A DNA stretch of 37,550 nucleotides from Flavisolibacter sp. (lineage in GTDB: Bacteria; Bacteroidota; Bacteroidia; Chitinophagales; Chitinophagaceae), in the NCBI GenBank assembly GCA_028288675.1, contig JAQBNG010000008.1, forward strand, positions 1 through 37,550, read 5' to 3'. Of the stretch, positions 1 to 7,558 are shown piece after piece. How positions within the stretch are numbered: the stretch's first letter is position 1; each line of letters opens with the position of its first letter. Under the pieces are notes generated by a model. It saw only the letters and a list, made by a program, of their open reading frames with translations. It did no database searches and was not told the origin of the DNA. Made by a program: the position numbers and the translations under genes.

Positions 1-1
1 C

Positions 2-97
2 AATGGCCTAAAGAAAGGAGATGAAGTAAAGCTAAAGGGAAAGTCAATATTTCAATTTTTGGGAGACAAGATTATTCGCTTGACAGACATCAGTTAA
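2..97 (+). CDS. C-terminal end of a SnoaL/NTF2-like protein (partial)
   Basis: An open frame runs from the first bases of the window to a TAA stop at 95-97, giving the last 31 residues of a protein whose start lies outside. The tail reads as a beta-strand with a 'GDKIIRLTDIS' ending. Such a 'F-x-F-x-G-D-K-I-x-R-L-x-D' strand is typical of the last strand of SnoaL-like/ester cyclase members of the NTF2 superfamily, small cytoplasmic alpha+beta barrel proteins of varied function. The assignment rests on about 30 residues only, so it is a family-level guess; substrate and role cannot be told. Confidence 0.4.
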   Translation, partial: NGLKKGDEVKLKGKSIFQFLGDKIIRLTDIS

Positions 98-668
98 ATC
101 GGTATCAACATACCAGTAGATTTAATTTTTGCAAAGTGAAGTCTCTATTCAGCTCCAAAAATTCATAGCACATAATCATGCTGCGGGAAATTTAAATTAC
201 CTAAGCTGCAGGGTATTGCTCCTCGCTGATATCCCGGAGTACCTCATGCCCAGGACTATTGCGAGTTCGAACCAATGGCCTACAGCGTGGAAGGCAGTTG
301 TAAAATATAACTATTTATAAGTAGTTGATTAGATATATATGTGCACAAATGATTTCAATTCTTCAAGTAGCAGGTTCGACCTTTTCTTTAACTACCAGCT
401 TTCCTGGAATCAAACTAATACGTATTACTTCGCTGTTGAAGCTGGCACCTAAAAGAAACTTTCCTAAATGATTTAATAAGGCTGTGCTGGAAATAATGCA
501 AGTCAAAGTAAAGAATTACATAAGCGCTGAAACAGTGGAGAAAGCGTTTAACCTACAGTATCAGCCTGCTGCATTTAGTCATTAGAGCTGCAGGAAAAAG
601 CAGATCCATAATAATGGAGTGAACTATCAACAGCCGTACCACATACGCGATAATTTCTCTTGGGTATC
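98..668. other. Spacer without a convincing gene
   Basis: No frame here looks like a functional gene. A TTG-initiated 63-codon frame (129-320) has an unnatural composition and no recognisable motif. A 27-codon ATG frame at 496-579 has a helix-like composition (it contains 'ETVEKAFNLQYQPAAFSH') and could be a fragment of a decayed gene, but it is too short to assign. T-loop-like strings (for example gagttcgaacc near 265) are not accompanied by the rest of a tRNA. Confidence 0.5.
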
Positions 669-1139
669 TTAAATGCTATTATTGCCGGATGCAGACAATG
701 TATCACCTGACATGGAGTTAGCAGATAACATGGGCTTTCTCTTTTCCGTCAAATAAAATACACAAATGATGATCCACCCTATCCAAAAAAGATAGCCCCC
801 CAAATGAAACCTTTCACCCAGCCAGCGGTGTGCTACGTTATGGCGAAAATCCTGGTAAGTAAAATATAAACCAATGAATGCGGCACAGATAGCTCCAATC
901 TGTATCAAATTAGAAGCCCTGGGCGACAATTTTCGCTGTACCAATCCTTGCAAAAAAAACAGGAGTATCCAAACAATAAATAGCAGCAAACCTGCCTGCC
1001 ACCATACTTTTAAAAACTTGTACTGCTTATAAAACACACTGATGCCCACCCTGCCTGCCAGTGACGCTTTAGACAACAAATAACCCCCGATACCGGAGAG
1101 CAACAATAAAAAAAGTACCAGAAAAGACTTGCGTTTCAT
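669..1139 (-). CDS. Small four-helix membrane protein, function unknown
   Basis: 156 residues with four strongly hydrophobic segments: about residues 5-23 (possibly a signal anchor), 46-64, 80-96 and 112-130. Between helices 3 and 4 there is a polar loop with Asp, Arg and several His (motif 'YFTYQDFRHNVAHRWLGERFH'-like, split by the loop), and the C-terminal 25 residues are hydrophilic and probably cytoplasmic. It resembles conserved Bacteroidota inner-membrane proteins that automated pipelines sometimes label cytochrome d oxidase subunit II, but it is far too short for that and has none of its features that I can see. It stands alone, with long spacers on both sides. The His-rich loop hints at metal or haem contact, which is inference. 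The start ATG at 1139 gives the first helix directly. Confidence 0.7.
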   Translation of the reverse strand: MKRKSFLVLFLLLLSGIGGYLLSKASLAGRVGISVFYKQYKFLKVWWQAGLLLFIVWILLFFLQGLVQRKLSPRASNLIQIGAICAAFIGLYFTYQDFRHNVAHRWLGERFHLGGYLFWIGWIIICVFYLTEKRKPMLSANSMSGDTLSASGNNSI

Positions 1140-1803
1140 TTCTTGATTATTATTATAAGGCGGTCAAAGTACAAAATTGCCGGCGAAATAAAGTCAAGTC
1201 ACTTGATCAATACATTCTATTTCATAAGGTAAAACAATTCGAGGTTATTTGGGAAAGTAGCAGTTAAGAAACGACTCATTTTCTGCAATGCTTTTATTCT
1301 CTTTATTACCGGTGTACTCTTTAAGTCCAAATGTTGGGTTTTCAAAAACATCAGTGACAACATTTAGAAGGTGCATCTTTGATGCATTGCAGGTTCCCTG
1401 TCTATGCTTCCTTCGGCATAAATGGAGAGAAAGTGTTTATTTATTAAGTACTCATTAAACCGCCTGATATATTTAAAGGAGTGGTAGTATGATTGTAAAC
1501 AGCAAAAGACTAGAAATACCCAGATGAAAGACCTAAAAGTCAAATCGTAAGTACATATCAATCATTGGCAATAAGTATGCTTATAGGATACCCAATGGCA
1601 ATTCATCTCTATTAATCCATCTACCTGGAGTTATAGGTCATTCTTACGAACAAAAATTTCTGCCTTCCACATTCAGCAATAGCTTTCAATTTCAAGGCAC
1701 AGATAAGGTGGTATATTTTTAGTATGGTAGCAATATATTTATGTTGCAGAGGTTCGCATTATAATAAGAATGCAGAGACTGTGTACTATCTAAGTGATCT
1801 TTC
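1140..1803. other. Long spacer (about 660 bp) without a convincing gene
   Basis: The longest frame (minus, 1364-1561, 65 codons) has no recognisable motif and sits in AT-rich sequence rich in stops. The part just upstream of 1804 should hold the promoter of the AraC-type regulator; a tatattttta stretch near 1711-1721 is a weak candidate for a -7 element. On the minus strand, TACTTTG upstream of 1139 (about 1163-1170) is a weak candidate -7 box for the membrane-protein gene. Nothing else was recognised. Confidence 0.45.
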
Positions 1804-2364
1804 ATGAAGCTGTTAATAAAAAATATGGTCAGCCTCCGGTGTAAAATGATCGTGAAGTCTGAGTTGGAGAAACTTGGACTGCATTTTACCATTGTTGAAT
1901 TAGGCGAAGTGGAGATCAGGGAGAAGCTTTCAGCAAAGAAGCAAATCGAACTAAAGGCTGCTATGATCAGGTACGGCCTGGAAGTGATGGAAGATAAAAA
2001 AAGCATGCTGATTGAAAAAGTAAAGAACATCATTGTTGAAATGATCCATTACACCGATGAACCGCCGACAGTAAATTTCTCGGATTTCCTGAGCGAAAAA
2101 CTTGAGTATGACTATAACTATCTTTCCAACCTCTTTTCAGAAGTTAAGGGCACCACCATAGAGCACTACATTATTTCCCATAAAATTGAACGGGCAAAAG
2201 AACTACTTATATATAACGAACTTACCCTGACTGAAATAGCCTATAAACTTCACTACAGCAGTGTAGCACACCTCTCCAACCAGTTTAAAAAAATTACGGG
2301 ACTCACACCATCTTTCTTTAAAAACATGAAACACAAGCGCCTGATTGCACACGAAAATTTGTGA
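1804..2364 (+). CDS. AraC-family transcriptional regulator with HMA-like N-terminus
   Basis: 186 residues. The N-terminal ~65 residues have the beta-alpha-beta pattern and the 'IKNMVSLRCKM' loop of a heavy-metal-associated (HMA) like domain. The first Cys of the usual CxxC is Ser10 while Cys13 is kept. After a linker helix, residues about 85-178 form the two AraC helix-turn-helix units; the second ('LTEIAYKLHYSSVAHLSNQF' followed by KKITGLTP) is canonical. This is a known Bacteroidota subfamily in which a short metal-binding-like domain replaces the usual AraC sensor, and members often lie near metal or cation transport genes. Here a DUF1003 protein and a P2-type ATPase lie 1-2 kb downstream on the same strand, so control of cation or oxidative stress genes is a reasonable inference. 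Loss of one thiol means simple two-Cys metal chelation is unlikely. The DNA-binding role is firm; the ligand is unknown. Confidence 0.88.
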   Translation: MKLLIKNMVSLRCKMIVKSELEKLGLHFTIVELGEVEIREKLSAKKQIELKAAMIRYGLEVMEDKKSMLIEKVKNIIVEMIHYTDEPPTVNFSDFLSEKLEYDYNYLSNLFSEVKGTTIEHYIISHKIERAKELLIYNELTLTEIAYKLHYSSVAHLSNQFKKITGLTPSFFKNMKHKRLIAHENL

Positions 2365-2668
2365 GCAGTTACCCGCTTCTAAACTTTTACAAACAGTAAA
2401 TGATGTAACGTAATACCAAAGTTGTGTAAGGGGTTATAATTGCAGCACGGCAGTTCAAAATGATCTCAACCGCTATCAAAAGTGGCTACGAAGACTAGAT
2501 GGTGGAAGTGGATGACCATTCTACACAGTTTTCCTTACGGCAAATTATTCTTATGTAATAAAGCGTCTCCCAAGGATTACGGCAGAAAGAAGTTGGCAAA
2601 TAGCAGTTTGGAATATTATTAAACTAACCCCACCAAGTGAGTAGGCCCGCTTATTGGTATATAACAGT
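2365..2668. other. Spacer without a convincing gene
   Basis: About 300 bp between the AraC regulator and the next small ORF. Short in-frame pieces beginning at the ATGs near 2460 and 2499 are interrupted by stops after 12 and 19 codons. They could be remains of a small gene or mere chance. No hairpin with a T-tract was recognised after 2364. Confidence 0.4.
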
Positions 2669-2878
2669 ATGGCAGTCCCAATCGCTTTATTAAAGAATGT
2701 AACCCTCTCGTTTAATTCAATGGCTGATCTATCAGCATTTAAAAAAGAATGTGCCTGTGGTGATTTTTACGTTGACAGAGATTCTCTTACCTTGATTGGA
2801 TCGTTTACGACGGAACAACTAAAAATTGCTACCGGTAAATACCTTGCTTTATACTATACCAATAATGATGGAGACTAA
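2669..2878 (+). CDS. Small hypothetical protein (69 aa)
   Basis: The ATG at 2669 is preferred to the in-frame TTG at 2654, giving 69 residues. The composition is protein-like: a first strand 'KNVTLSFNSM', a helix 'LSAFKKE', a CAC pair, another strand and a helix 'TEQLKIATGKYLALYY', that is a beta-alpha-beta-alpha arrangement. No known domain is recognised with certainty, although small Bacteroidota proteins with the pattern 'LxFxSxxxLxxFK' occur near stress and ion-transport genes. There is no signal peptide or membrane segment, so it should be cytoplasmic. Its position between the AraC regulator and the DUF1003 gene suggests membership of the same stress island, but that is inference. Confidence 0.5.
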   Translation: MAVPIALLKNVTLSFNSMADLSAFKKECACGDFYVDRDSLTLIGSFTTEQLKIATGKYLALYYTNNDGD

Positions 2879-3205
2879 CTTGAATTGGTGGAACTATGTA
2901 GCAGACACGAACTCCCGTTAGTCTTTTCTTCACTCATTATTTCCCACATCTATATAAAACACCACTAGAGTTTCCTGTACTTGCAGACTAAAATAACCCT
3001 TGAATGTTGTTTGGTAAATAAGTATGATATTGGTGCTTAATAGCTTAAAAATTATTCAAAGCGAATGAAACAGAGTTTACAATTATGCGAAAGTTTAATA
3101 AAAAAGGTGAGGTTGATAAAGAATAGATTAAGAGCCTCTCGGTAGTGTGACAAACAAAGCTTTACTTTCAAATAGTGTTGTATCTCTATCGTACAATAAG
3201 GAGTT
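2879..3205. other. Spacer without a convincing gene
   Basis: About 330 bp of AT-rich sequence with stops in all frames and only very short ATG frames (for example 13 codons near 3084). The right end should carry the promoter of the DUF1003 gene, listed separately. Confidence 0.45.
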
Positions 3206-3213
3206 TACCTTCG
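3206..3213 (+). promoter_or_regulatory. Candidate -7 promoter box for the DUF1003 gene
   Basis: TACCTTCG followed by CAA matches 7 of 8 positions of the Bacteroidota -7 box TAnnTTTG. It lies 43 nt before the ATG at 3257, implying a leader of roughly 35-40 nt. A TTG at 3178-3180 could be part of the -33 element, though the spacing is a little long. Confidence 0.4.
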
Positions 3214-3256
3214 CAAAACAATTTGCTGCACACATTCATTACAAACTAATTTCAAT

Positions 3257-3808
3257 ATGGACGATCAGGAAATGGACAAGTTGTTATCTGACGAGAATGG
3301 ACATCTTGATAAATTACATCAAATAGTAAAGGATACTATTAAAGCAGAGGAATTAATTATTTACAATCTTTTAAATCCCCCATTGGAAACGCTGACAAAT
3401 GGTCAAAAATTAGCAGATAAAGTCGCACGGTTTGGAGGCAGTTGGCGGTTTATAATTCTCTTCGGCATTGTGTTAAGTCTCTGGATCACTTTTAATGTGG
3501 TAGCAATGGGCCATTATAAATTTGACCCCTACCCTTTTATCCTGATGAACCTGATACTTTCCTGTATTGCGGCGTTACAGGCCCCGGTGATTATGATGAG
3601 CCAAAACCGCCAGGAAGAGAAAGACAGAATGGGGAGTGAAAATGACTACCTGATTAACCTTAAAGCGGAAATGCAAATTCGCAGCTTACATCAAAAGATG
3701 GATTTGTTGCTGGAAGAACAGATAAAAACACTTTTTGACACGCAGGAAAAGCAATTCACATTATTAAAGGAGATTAATGTAAAGCTGGATAACATGAATC
3801 TTAAATAA
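3257..3808 (+). CDS. DUF1003 family membrane protein
   Basis: 183 residues. The N-terminal cytoplasmic part (1-60) is followed by two membrane helices at about 63-84 and 93-115, then a hydrophilic helical tail. The stretch 'LSCIAALQAPVIMMSQNRQ' followed by EEKDR and 'NDYLINLKAE' is the hallmark of DUF1003, a widespread bacterial inner-membrane family of undefined biochemical function. The tail (140-183) is predicted to be a coiled coil (LHQKMDLLLEEQ...), suggesting oligomerisation. It lies upstream of the P2-type ATPase on the same strand but with a 394-bp spacer and its own candidate promoter, so the two are neighbours rather than an obvious operon. The family name is firm; a role in ion homeostasis is only suggested by context. 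Confidence 0.9.
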   Translation: MDDQEMDKLLSDENGHLDKLHQIVKDTIKAEELIIYNLLNPPLETLTNGQKLADKVARFGGSWRFIILFGIVLSLWITFNVVAMGHYKFDPYPFILMNLILSCIAALQAPVIMMSQNRQEEKDRMGSENDYLINLKAEMQIRSLHQKMDLLLEEQIKTLFDTQEKQFTLLKEINVKLDNMNLK

Positions 3809-4202
3809 TAAAATTGCAAGTCAACTTATTGTAAGGTGATAGATTTATCTGTCAAAGAGTTTTCAAGTATGCGGTAAAATTGAATATCAAGAACACAGAC
3901 TTCGTAAAAAGCCTGGCGGGTTCGATTGAGGCTGCTATAAAACTTCACGTCCGTTAATGTTGGTTGTGTTTACCAAACACACCGCACGTTGTGCCAAAAA
4001 TATTTCTGCTGACTACTCTTTTCATAGTAAAATACCACTGTTTATTTTTAATAAATCAGATCGACCTTTGTAATCGTAATTCGGCAAAATTTTTCTCGCC
4101 TAAAGAAATAAATATGAGCAGGTATCACTAAAGTTCATTTCTGAGAATAATTGCTACTAAAAATGATGTAATACAAAACTTCTTTTTCACTAATAATTAG
4201 TA
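3809..4202. other. Spacer upstream of the P-type ATPase
   Basis: About 390 bp without an ORF of note. A short inverted element ggttgtgtttaccaaacacacc occurs near 3961-3982 (gtgtttaccaaacac is a 6-bp stem around a short loop), which could be an operator or a chance palindrome. The candidate ATPase promoter at 4063-4070 lies in the right half, leaving a leader of about 125 nt. Confidence 0.4.
4063..4070 (+). promoter_or_regulatory. Candidate -7 promoter box for the cation ATPase
   Basis: GACCTTTG followed by TAA matches TAnnTTTG at all but the first position. A TTTA at 4041-4044 sits 18 nt upstream where a -33 TTTG is expected, a weak match. It would give a 5' leader of about 125 nt before the ATG at 4203. 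Confidence 0.33.
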
Positions 4203-6866
4203 ATGGAACAAATTCGGAACGACTTTACTTTTCATGCGACAACAATAGAAGAAGCCACAGCATTACTAAATAGTGATACTGAACAAGGTTTAACAATTGA
4301 TGACGCGAAACAAAGGCTGGAGCATTTTGGCTCCAACGCTATAGATGAAGCCAAAGCAATCAGTCCCTTTAAGATATTAATTAACCAGTTTAAAAGCCCC
4401 ATTGTTTTTCTGCTGTTGTTTGCGGCAGGCATGTCTTTTTGGTTTAAAGAATGGCTGGATGGCATTGCTATTTTACTAGTCCTTGTCATTAATGCAGCTA
4501 TTGGTTTTTACATGGAGTTCACAGCGCACAAATCAGTGAAGGCATTAAAGAAACTCTCATCCATACCTGCAAAGGTTCTCCGGAGCGGGAAGCTCCATGA
4601 AATCAATTCAGAAGAAATAGTTCCTGGTGACATTGTGTATACTGAAGCCGGTGATATGATACCCGCCGATGGTATTATCATACGCTCCACCCAGCTATTG
4701 ATTGACGAGTCAGCTCTTACCGGGGAGTCAGTCCCGGTGGAGAAAAAAAATGCTGTTCTTCCTGAGGAAACCATTCTTGGTGACCGCACCAACATGGCAT
4801 TTAAAGCAACTAATGTTTCCAAAGGCAATGCTCATATATTGGTGGGGGTAACAGGTATGAAAACCGAATTGGGTAAGATCGCTAATCTCGTTCATTCATC
4901 TAAGCAGGCTGCAACTCCATTAGAAAAGAAGCTGGAGGAGTTTAGCAAGCGGCTGATCTTTATAACCATTGGCATAGTGGTTCTCATTTTCATCATAGGG
5001 TTAATAAACGGGGAGCCAATTATTGCAATGCTTCAAACTTCCATTGCGCTTGCCGTGGCTGCCATTCCTGAAGGACTACCTATTGTGGCTACGATGACGC
5101 TAGCGCAGGGGATGCTGAAAATGGCACGTTATAATGTAATTGTCAAAAAGCTTTCTGCTGTTGAAACATTAGGCGGCACAAACGTAATATGCACCGATAA
5201 AACCGGTACCCTTACCCAAAATAAAATGGAGGTGGTATTTGTTGAAACGCCTTCCGGCACATGGAAAAAAGAGGTTGATTTTAATGGTAGTAAGGAGCAA
5301 TTGGACCTGATCTCCAAAGGCGCTGTTTTGTGTAATACAGCCGATATACGAACATCAGGAAAGGAAGTAAAAGAAATAGGTGATCCTTTGGAAATAGCCT
5401 TACTCAAGTTTGCAAAAGATAAGGGCGAAGACATTGATAAAGTACGTAAAGACTTCTTAAAAAAAGATGAAGAGCCTTTCTCCAGTGAAACAAAGATCAT
5501 GTCTACACTACATGAACACGATGGTAAATTTTATGTGTTTGCAAAAGGTGCCGCCGAAGAACTCCTGTTAAAGTGTACGGAGGTTTTTGAAGATACTCTT
5601 GTGGCTATGGACGCTACAAAAAAAGAACAATGGATAGCTTCCGCTGAAAGATTTGCCGCTTCCGGTCATCGAATGATTGCTATGGCATACCGGAAGACAG
5701 ATAGTACACCCCCTTCATTGGTAGAAGAGCTGGTGTTTCTTGGGTTGGTAGGCATGATCGACCCGCCGCGACCAGAAGTTCAAGCCGCTATCAACGATTG
5801 TAAAACCGCAGGTATTAAAGTGGTTATGATAACCGGCGACCACCCGTCTACAGCACATTTTATAGGCACTCAATTGGGTATATCAACAAAAGAAGAAATA
5901 CCCGTGATTGGAAAGGATATGAAAGAATTTGAGGAGTTGGGTGAAGAAGAAAAACAGCATTGGATCAATACTTCCGTTTTTGCCCGTGTCAATCCAAAGC
6001 ACAAGCTTGACCTGGTAAAAGTTTTCCAGGAAAAAGGTTATGTCGTAGGTATGACCGGTGATGGTGTAAATGATGCACCGGCAATTAAGAAATCTGATAT
6101 TGGTATTGCTATGGGACTTCGGGGAACACAGGTGGCGCAGGAAGTTTCGGATATGGTATTAAAAGATGACTCCTTTTCTTCCATCGTTGTAGCTATAAAA
6201 CAAGGGCGAATTATTTTTGAGAACATTAAGAAATTTGTCACCTTCCTTCTTTCATGTAACCTTAGTGAATTGGCGGTGATAGCGGTTGCGGCTCTCATGA
6301 ACTTCCACTTTCAAATGTTACCGTTACAAATACTTTTCATTAACCTAATTACAGATCTGCTGCCTGCGTTGGCGCTAGGTGTTACCAGGGGCAGTGCAGA
6401 CATTATGAAGCTCCCGCCACGTAATTCATCGGAACCTATTGTTGATAAAAGCCGTTGGAAGCTCATTTTCTTTTACTCGTTAGTTATTGCATCTGTTAGC
6501 ACAATTGGCGTGCTTATCAATCACTTTTATTTTCATAATGAGAACGCTTCGGATGCTGCTGTATGTAATAACATTCTATTCTTCACCCTGATCTTTTCAC
6601 AGCTTTTCCATGTGTTTAATATGAGCAGCGGGCCCTTTTTTAACAACGAAGTGATCAGGAATAAATATGTGTGGTATTCGGTAATAGCAAGCCTCCTCAT
6701 CTTAATGGGTGTGATACAAATTTCTTATGTCCGCGAGGCATTAAATATTGTTTCTATGACCCTGCAGGAATGGATCATCATTCTTTCTGCGAGCATCAGC
6801 TCAGTTATTATAATACAGGTGGTAAAGTCTTTAAAGCTTTTTAAAGAAAAGGAACTACCAAAATAG
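4203..6866 (+). CDS. P2-type cation-transporting ATPase, probably Ca2+-exporting
   Basis: 887 residues, full length for a bacterial P2-type pump. In order: cation ATPase N-domain (1-75), helices M1-M2 (about 56-105), actuator domain with TGES at 173-176, M3-M4 (about 250-300) with PEGLP at 289-293, phosphorylation site DKTGT with Asp332, nucleotide domain (about 340-540) with FAKGA near 446-450, hinge TGDGVND at 618-624, and M5-M10 (about 675-880). The expected calcium ligands are present: Glu290 in M4, Asn686 and Glu689 in M5, and Asn714, Thr717 and Asp718 in M6 (motif INLITD). M8 has a Gln/Asn pattern (FSQLFHVFN), as in PMCA-like and bacterial P2 pumps, rather than the SERCA glutamate. It should hydrolyse ATP to move Ca2+ (possibly Mn2+) out of the cytoplasm across the inner membrane. 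No N-terminal HMA domain and no CPx motif, so it is not a heavy-metal P1B pump. It converges with the two-component genes that follow. Confidence 0.93.
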   Translation: MEQIRNDFTFHATTIEEATALLNSDTEQGLTIDDAKQRLEHFGSNAIDEAKAISPFKILINQFKSPIVFLLLFAAGMSFWFKEWLDGIAILLVLVINAAIGFYMEFTAHKSVKALKKLSSIPAKVLRSGKLHEINSEEIVPGDIVYTEAGDMIPADGIIIRSTQLLIDESALTGESVPVEKKNAVLPEETILGDRTNMAFKATNVSKGNAHILVGVTGMKTELGKIANLVHSSKQAATPLEKKLEEFSKRLIFITIGIVVLIFIIGLINGEPIIAMLQTSIALAVAAIPEGLPIVATMTLAQGMLKMARYNVIVKKLSAVETLGGTNVICTDKTGTLTQNKMEVVFVETPSGTWKKEVDFNGSKEQLDLISKGAVLCNTADIRTSGKEVKEIGDPLEIALLKFAKDKGEDIDKVRKDFLKKDEEPFSSETKIMSTLHEHDGKFYVFAKGAAEELLLKCTEVFEDTLVAMDATKKEQWIASAERFAASGHRMIAMAYRKTDSTPPSLVEELVFLGLVGMIDPPRPEVQAAINDCKTAGIKVVMITGDHPSTAHFIGTQLGISTKEEIPVIGKDMKEFEELGEEEKQHWINTSVFARVNPKHKLDLVKVFQEKGYVVGMTGDGVNDAPAIKKSDIGIAMGLRGTQVAQEVSDMVLKDDSFSSIVVAIKQGRIIFENIKKFVTFLLSCNLSELAVIAVAALMNFHFQMLPLQILFINLITDLLPALALGVTRGSADIMKLPPRNSSEPIVDKSRWKLIFFYSLVIASVSTIGVLINHFYFHNENASDAAVCNNILFFTLIFSQLFHVFNMSSGPFFNNEVIRNKYVWYSVIASLLILMGVIQISYVREALNIVSMTLQEWIIILSASISSVIIIQVVKSLKLFKEKELPK

Positions 6867-6943
6867 AATTTGCACTATTGAGTAAATACGAAAGAAGTAT
6901 CTGCGACACAAAGATTTTAGGGCTACCAGCGGTCAAAAGTTTA

Positions 6944-7558
6944 TCAGATCAATTGTAGCTGTGTAGCCATTCTTATAAGCGAAGCGGTATTTTTCGCTTC
7001 AAGTTTTGCCAGTAAATTTTTCCTATGCGTATCAACTGTTGAAGGGCTTATGAAAAGCTTTTGGGCGATCGCATTATTCGTCATCCCTTCAGCTATTAGC
7101 TCTAACACTTCAATTTCCCTGCGGGTTAGTATTACTTTGGCAGCATCCTTTTTTTGCAAAGTCTGTGCTGCTTCCATACTGAAATAAGTTTTCCCCCTTG
7201 CTACCGTCTCAATTGCTTCCATTAATTCGTGCTGGGTGGCATTCTTCAACACATAGCCCGAGGAGCCATTGTCCATCATCTTTTGTATAAAGCTTAGTTG
7301 ATTGTACGTACTAAGGCCGATAATAAAAACCGATGGATGCCTTTCTTTTACTTCTTTACACAAGTCAATCCCGCTTTTGTCGGGTAGGTTAATATCCATT
7401 AAAATAACATCGGGCTGTTGCTGTTTTAAAAAAGCAAGGCAGGAAGCCGCGTTGGTGGCATGCCCTACCCATTCGATACCCTTTTCATTTTGTAATAAGG
7501 AACGAATGCCTTCAATTACCATGTAATGATCATCAACTATAAAAACTTTGTTTGCCAT
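6944..7558 (-). CDS. NarL/LuxR-type response regulator
   Basis: 204 residues. The receiver domain occupies 1-120, with the acidic pair Asp9-Asp10, phospho-acceptor Asp55 (VILMDINLPD), a Ser/Thr switch around 83-84 and Lys105 (GYVLKNA). A LuxR-type helix-turn-helix lies at about 145-190 (LTRREIEVLELIAEGMTNNA, then STVDTHRKNL). It is therefore a complete phosphorylation-dependent transcription factor. Its ATG overlaps the stop of the upstream sensor kinase by one base (TAATG), so the pair is translationally coupled. Its targets are not visible from sequence, but the pair faces the secreted-protein cluster that begins at 9861 across a divergent spacer, making that cluster the first candidate regulon. 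Confidence 0.95.
   Translation of the reverse strand: MANKVFIVDDHYMVIEGIRSLLQNEKGIEWVGHATNAASCLAFLKQQQPDVILMDINLPDKSGIDLCKEVKERHPSVFIIGLSTYNQLSFIQKMMDNGSSGYVLKNATQHELMEAIETVARGKTYFSMEAAQTLQKKDAAKVILTRREIEVLELIAEGMTNNAIAQKLFISPSTVDTHRKNLLAKLEAKNTASLIRMATQLQLI

Noticed and set aside
129-320. 63-codon ORF after a TTG start
   Set aside because: TTG start, no motif, unnatural residue mix, no promoter or conservation hint; most likely chance.
255-385. tRNA-like T-loop strings (gagttcgaacc, caggttcgacc)
   Set aside because: No matching acceptor stem, D-loop or anticodon arm can be folded around them.
669-1139. Cytochrome d oxidase subunit II
   Set aside because: 156 residues with four helices is far too short, and no recognisable subunit II features are present.
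1364-1561. 65-codon minus-strand ORF
   Set aside because: AT-rich spacer, no motif or signal, no context; probably chance.
4203-6866. Heavy-metal (Cu/Zn) P1B ATPase
   Set aside because: There is no N-terminal HMA domain and no CPx motif; the M4-M6 residues are those of P2-type calcium pumps.
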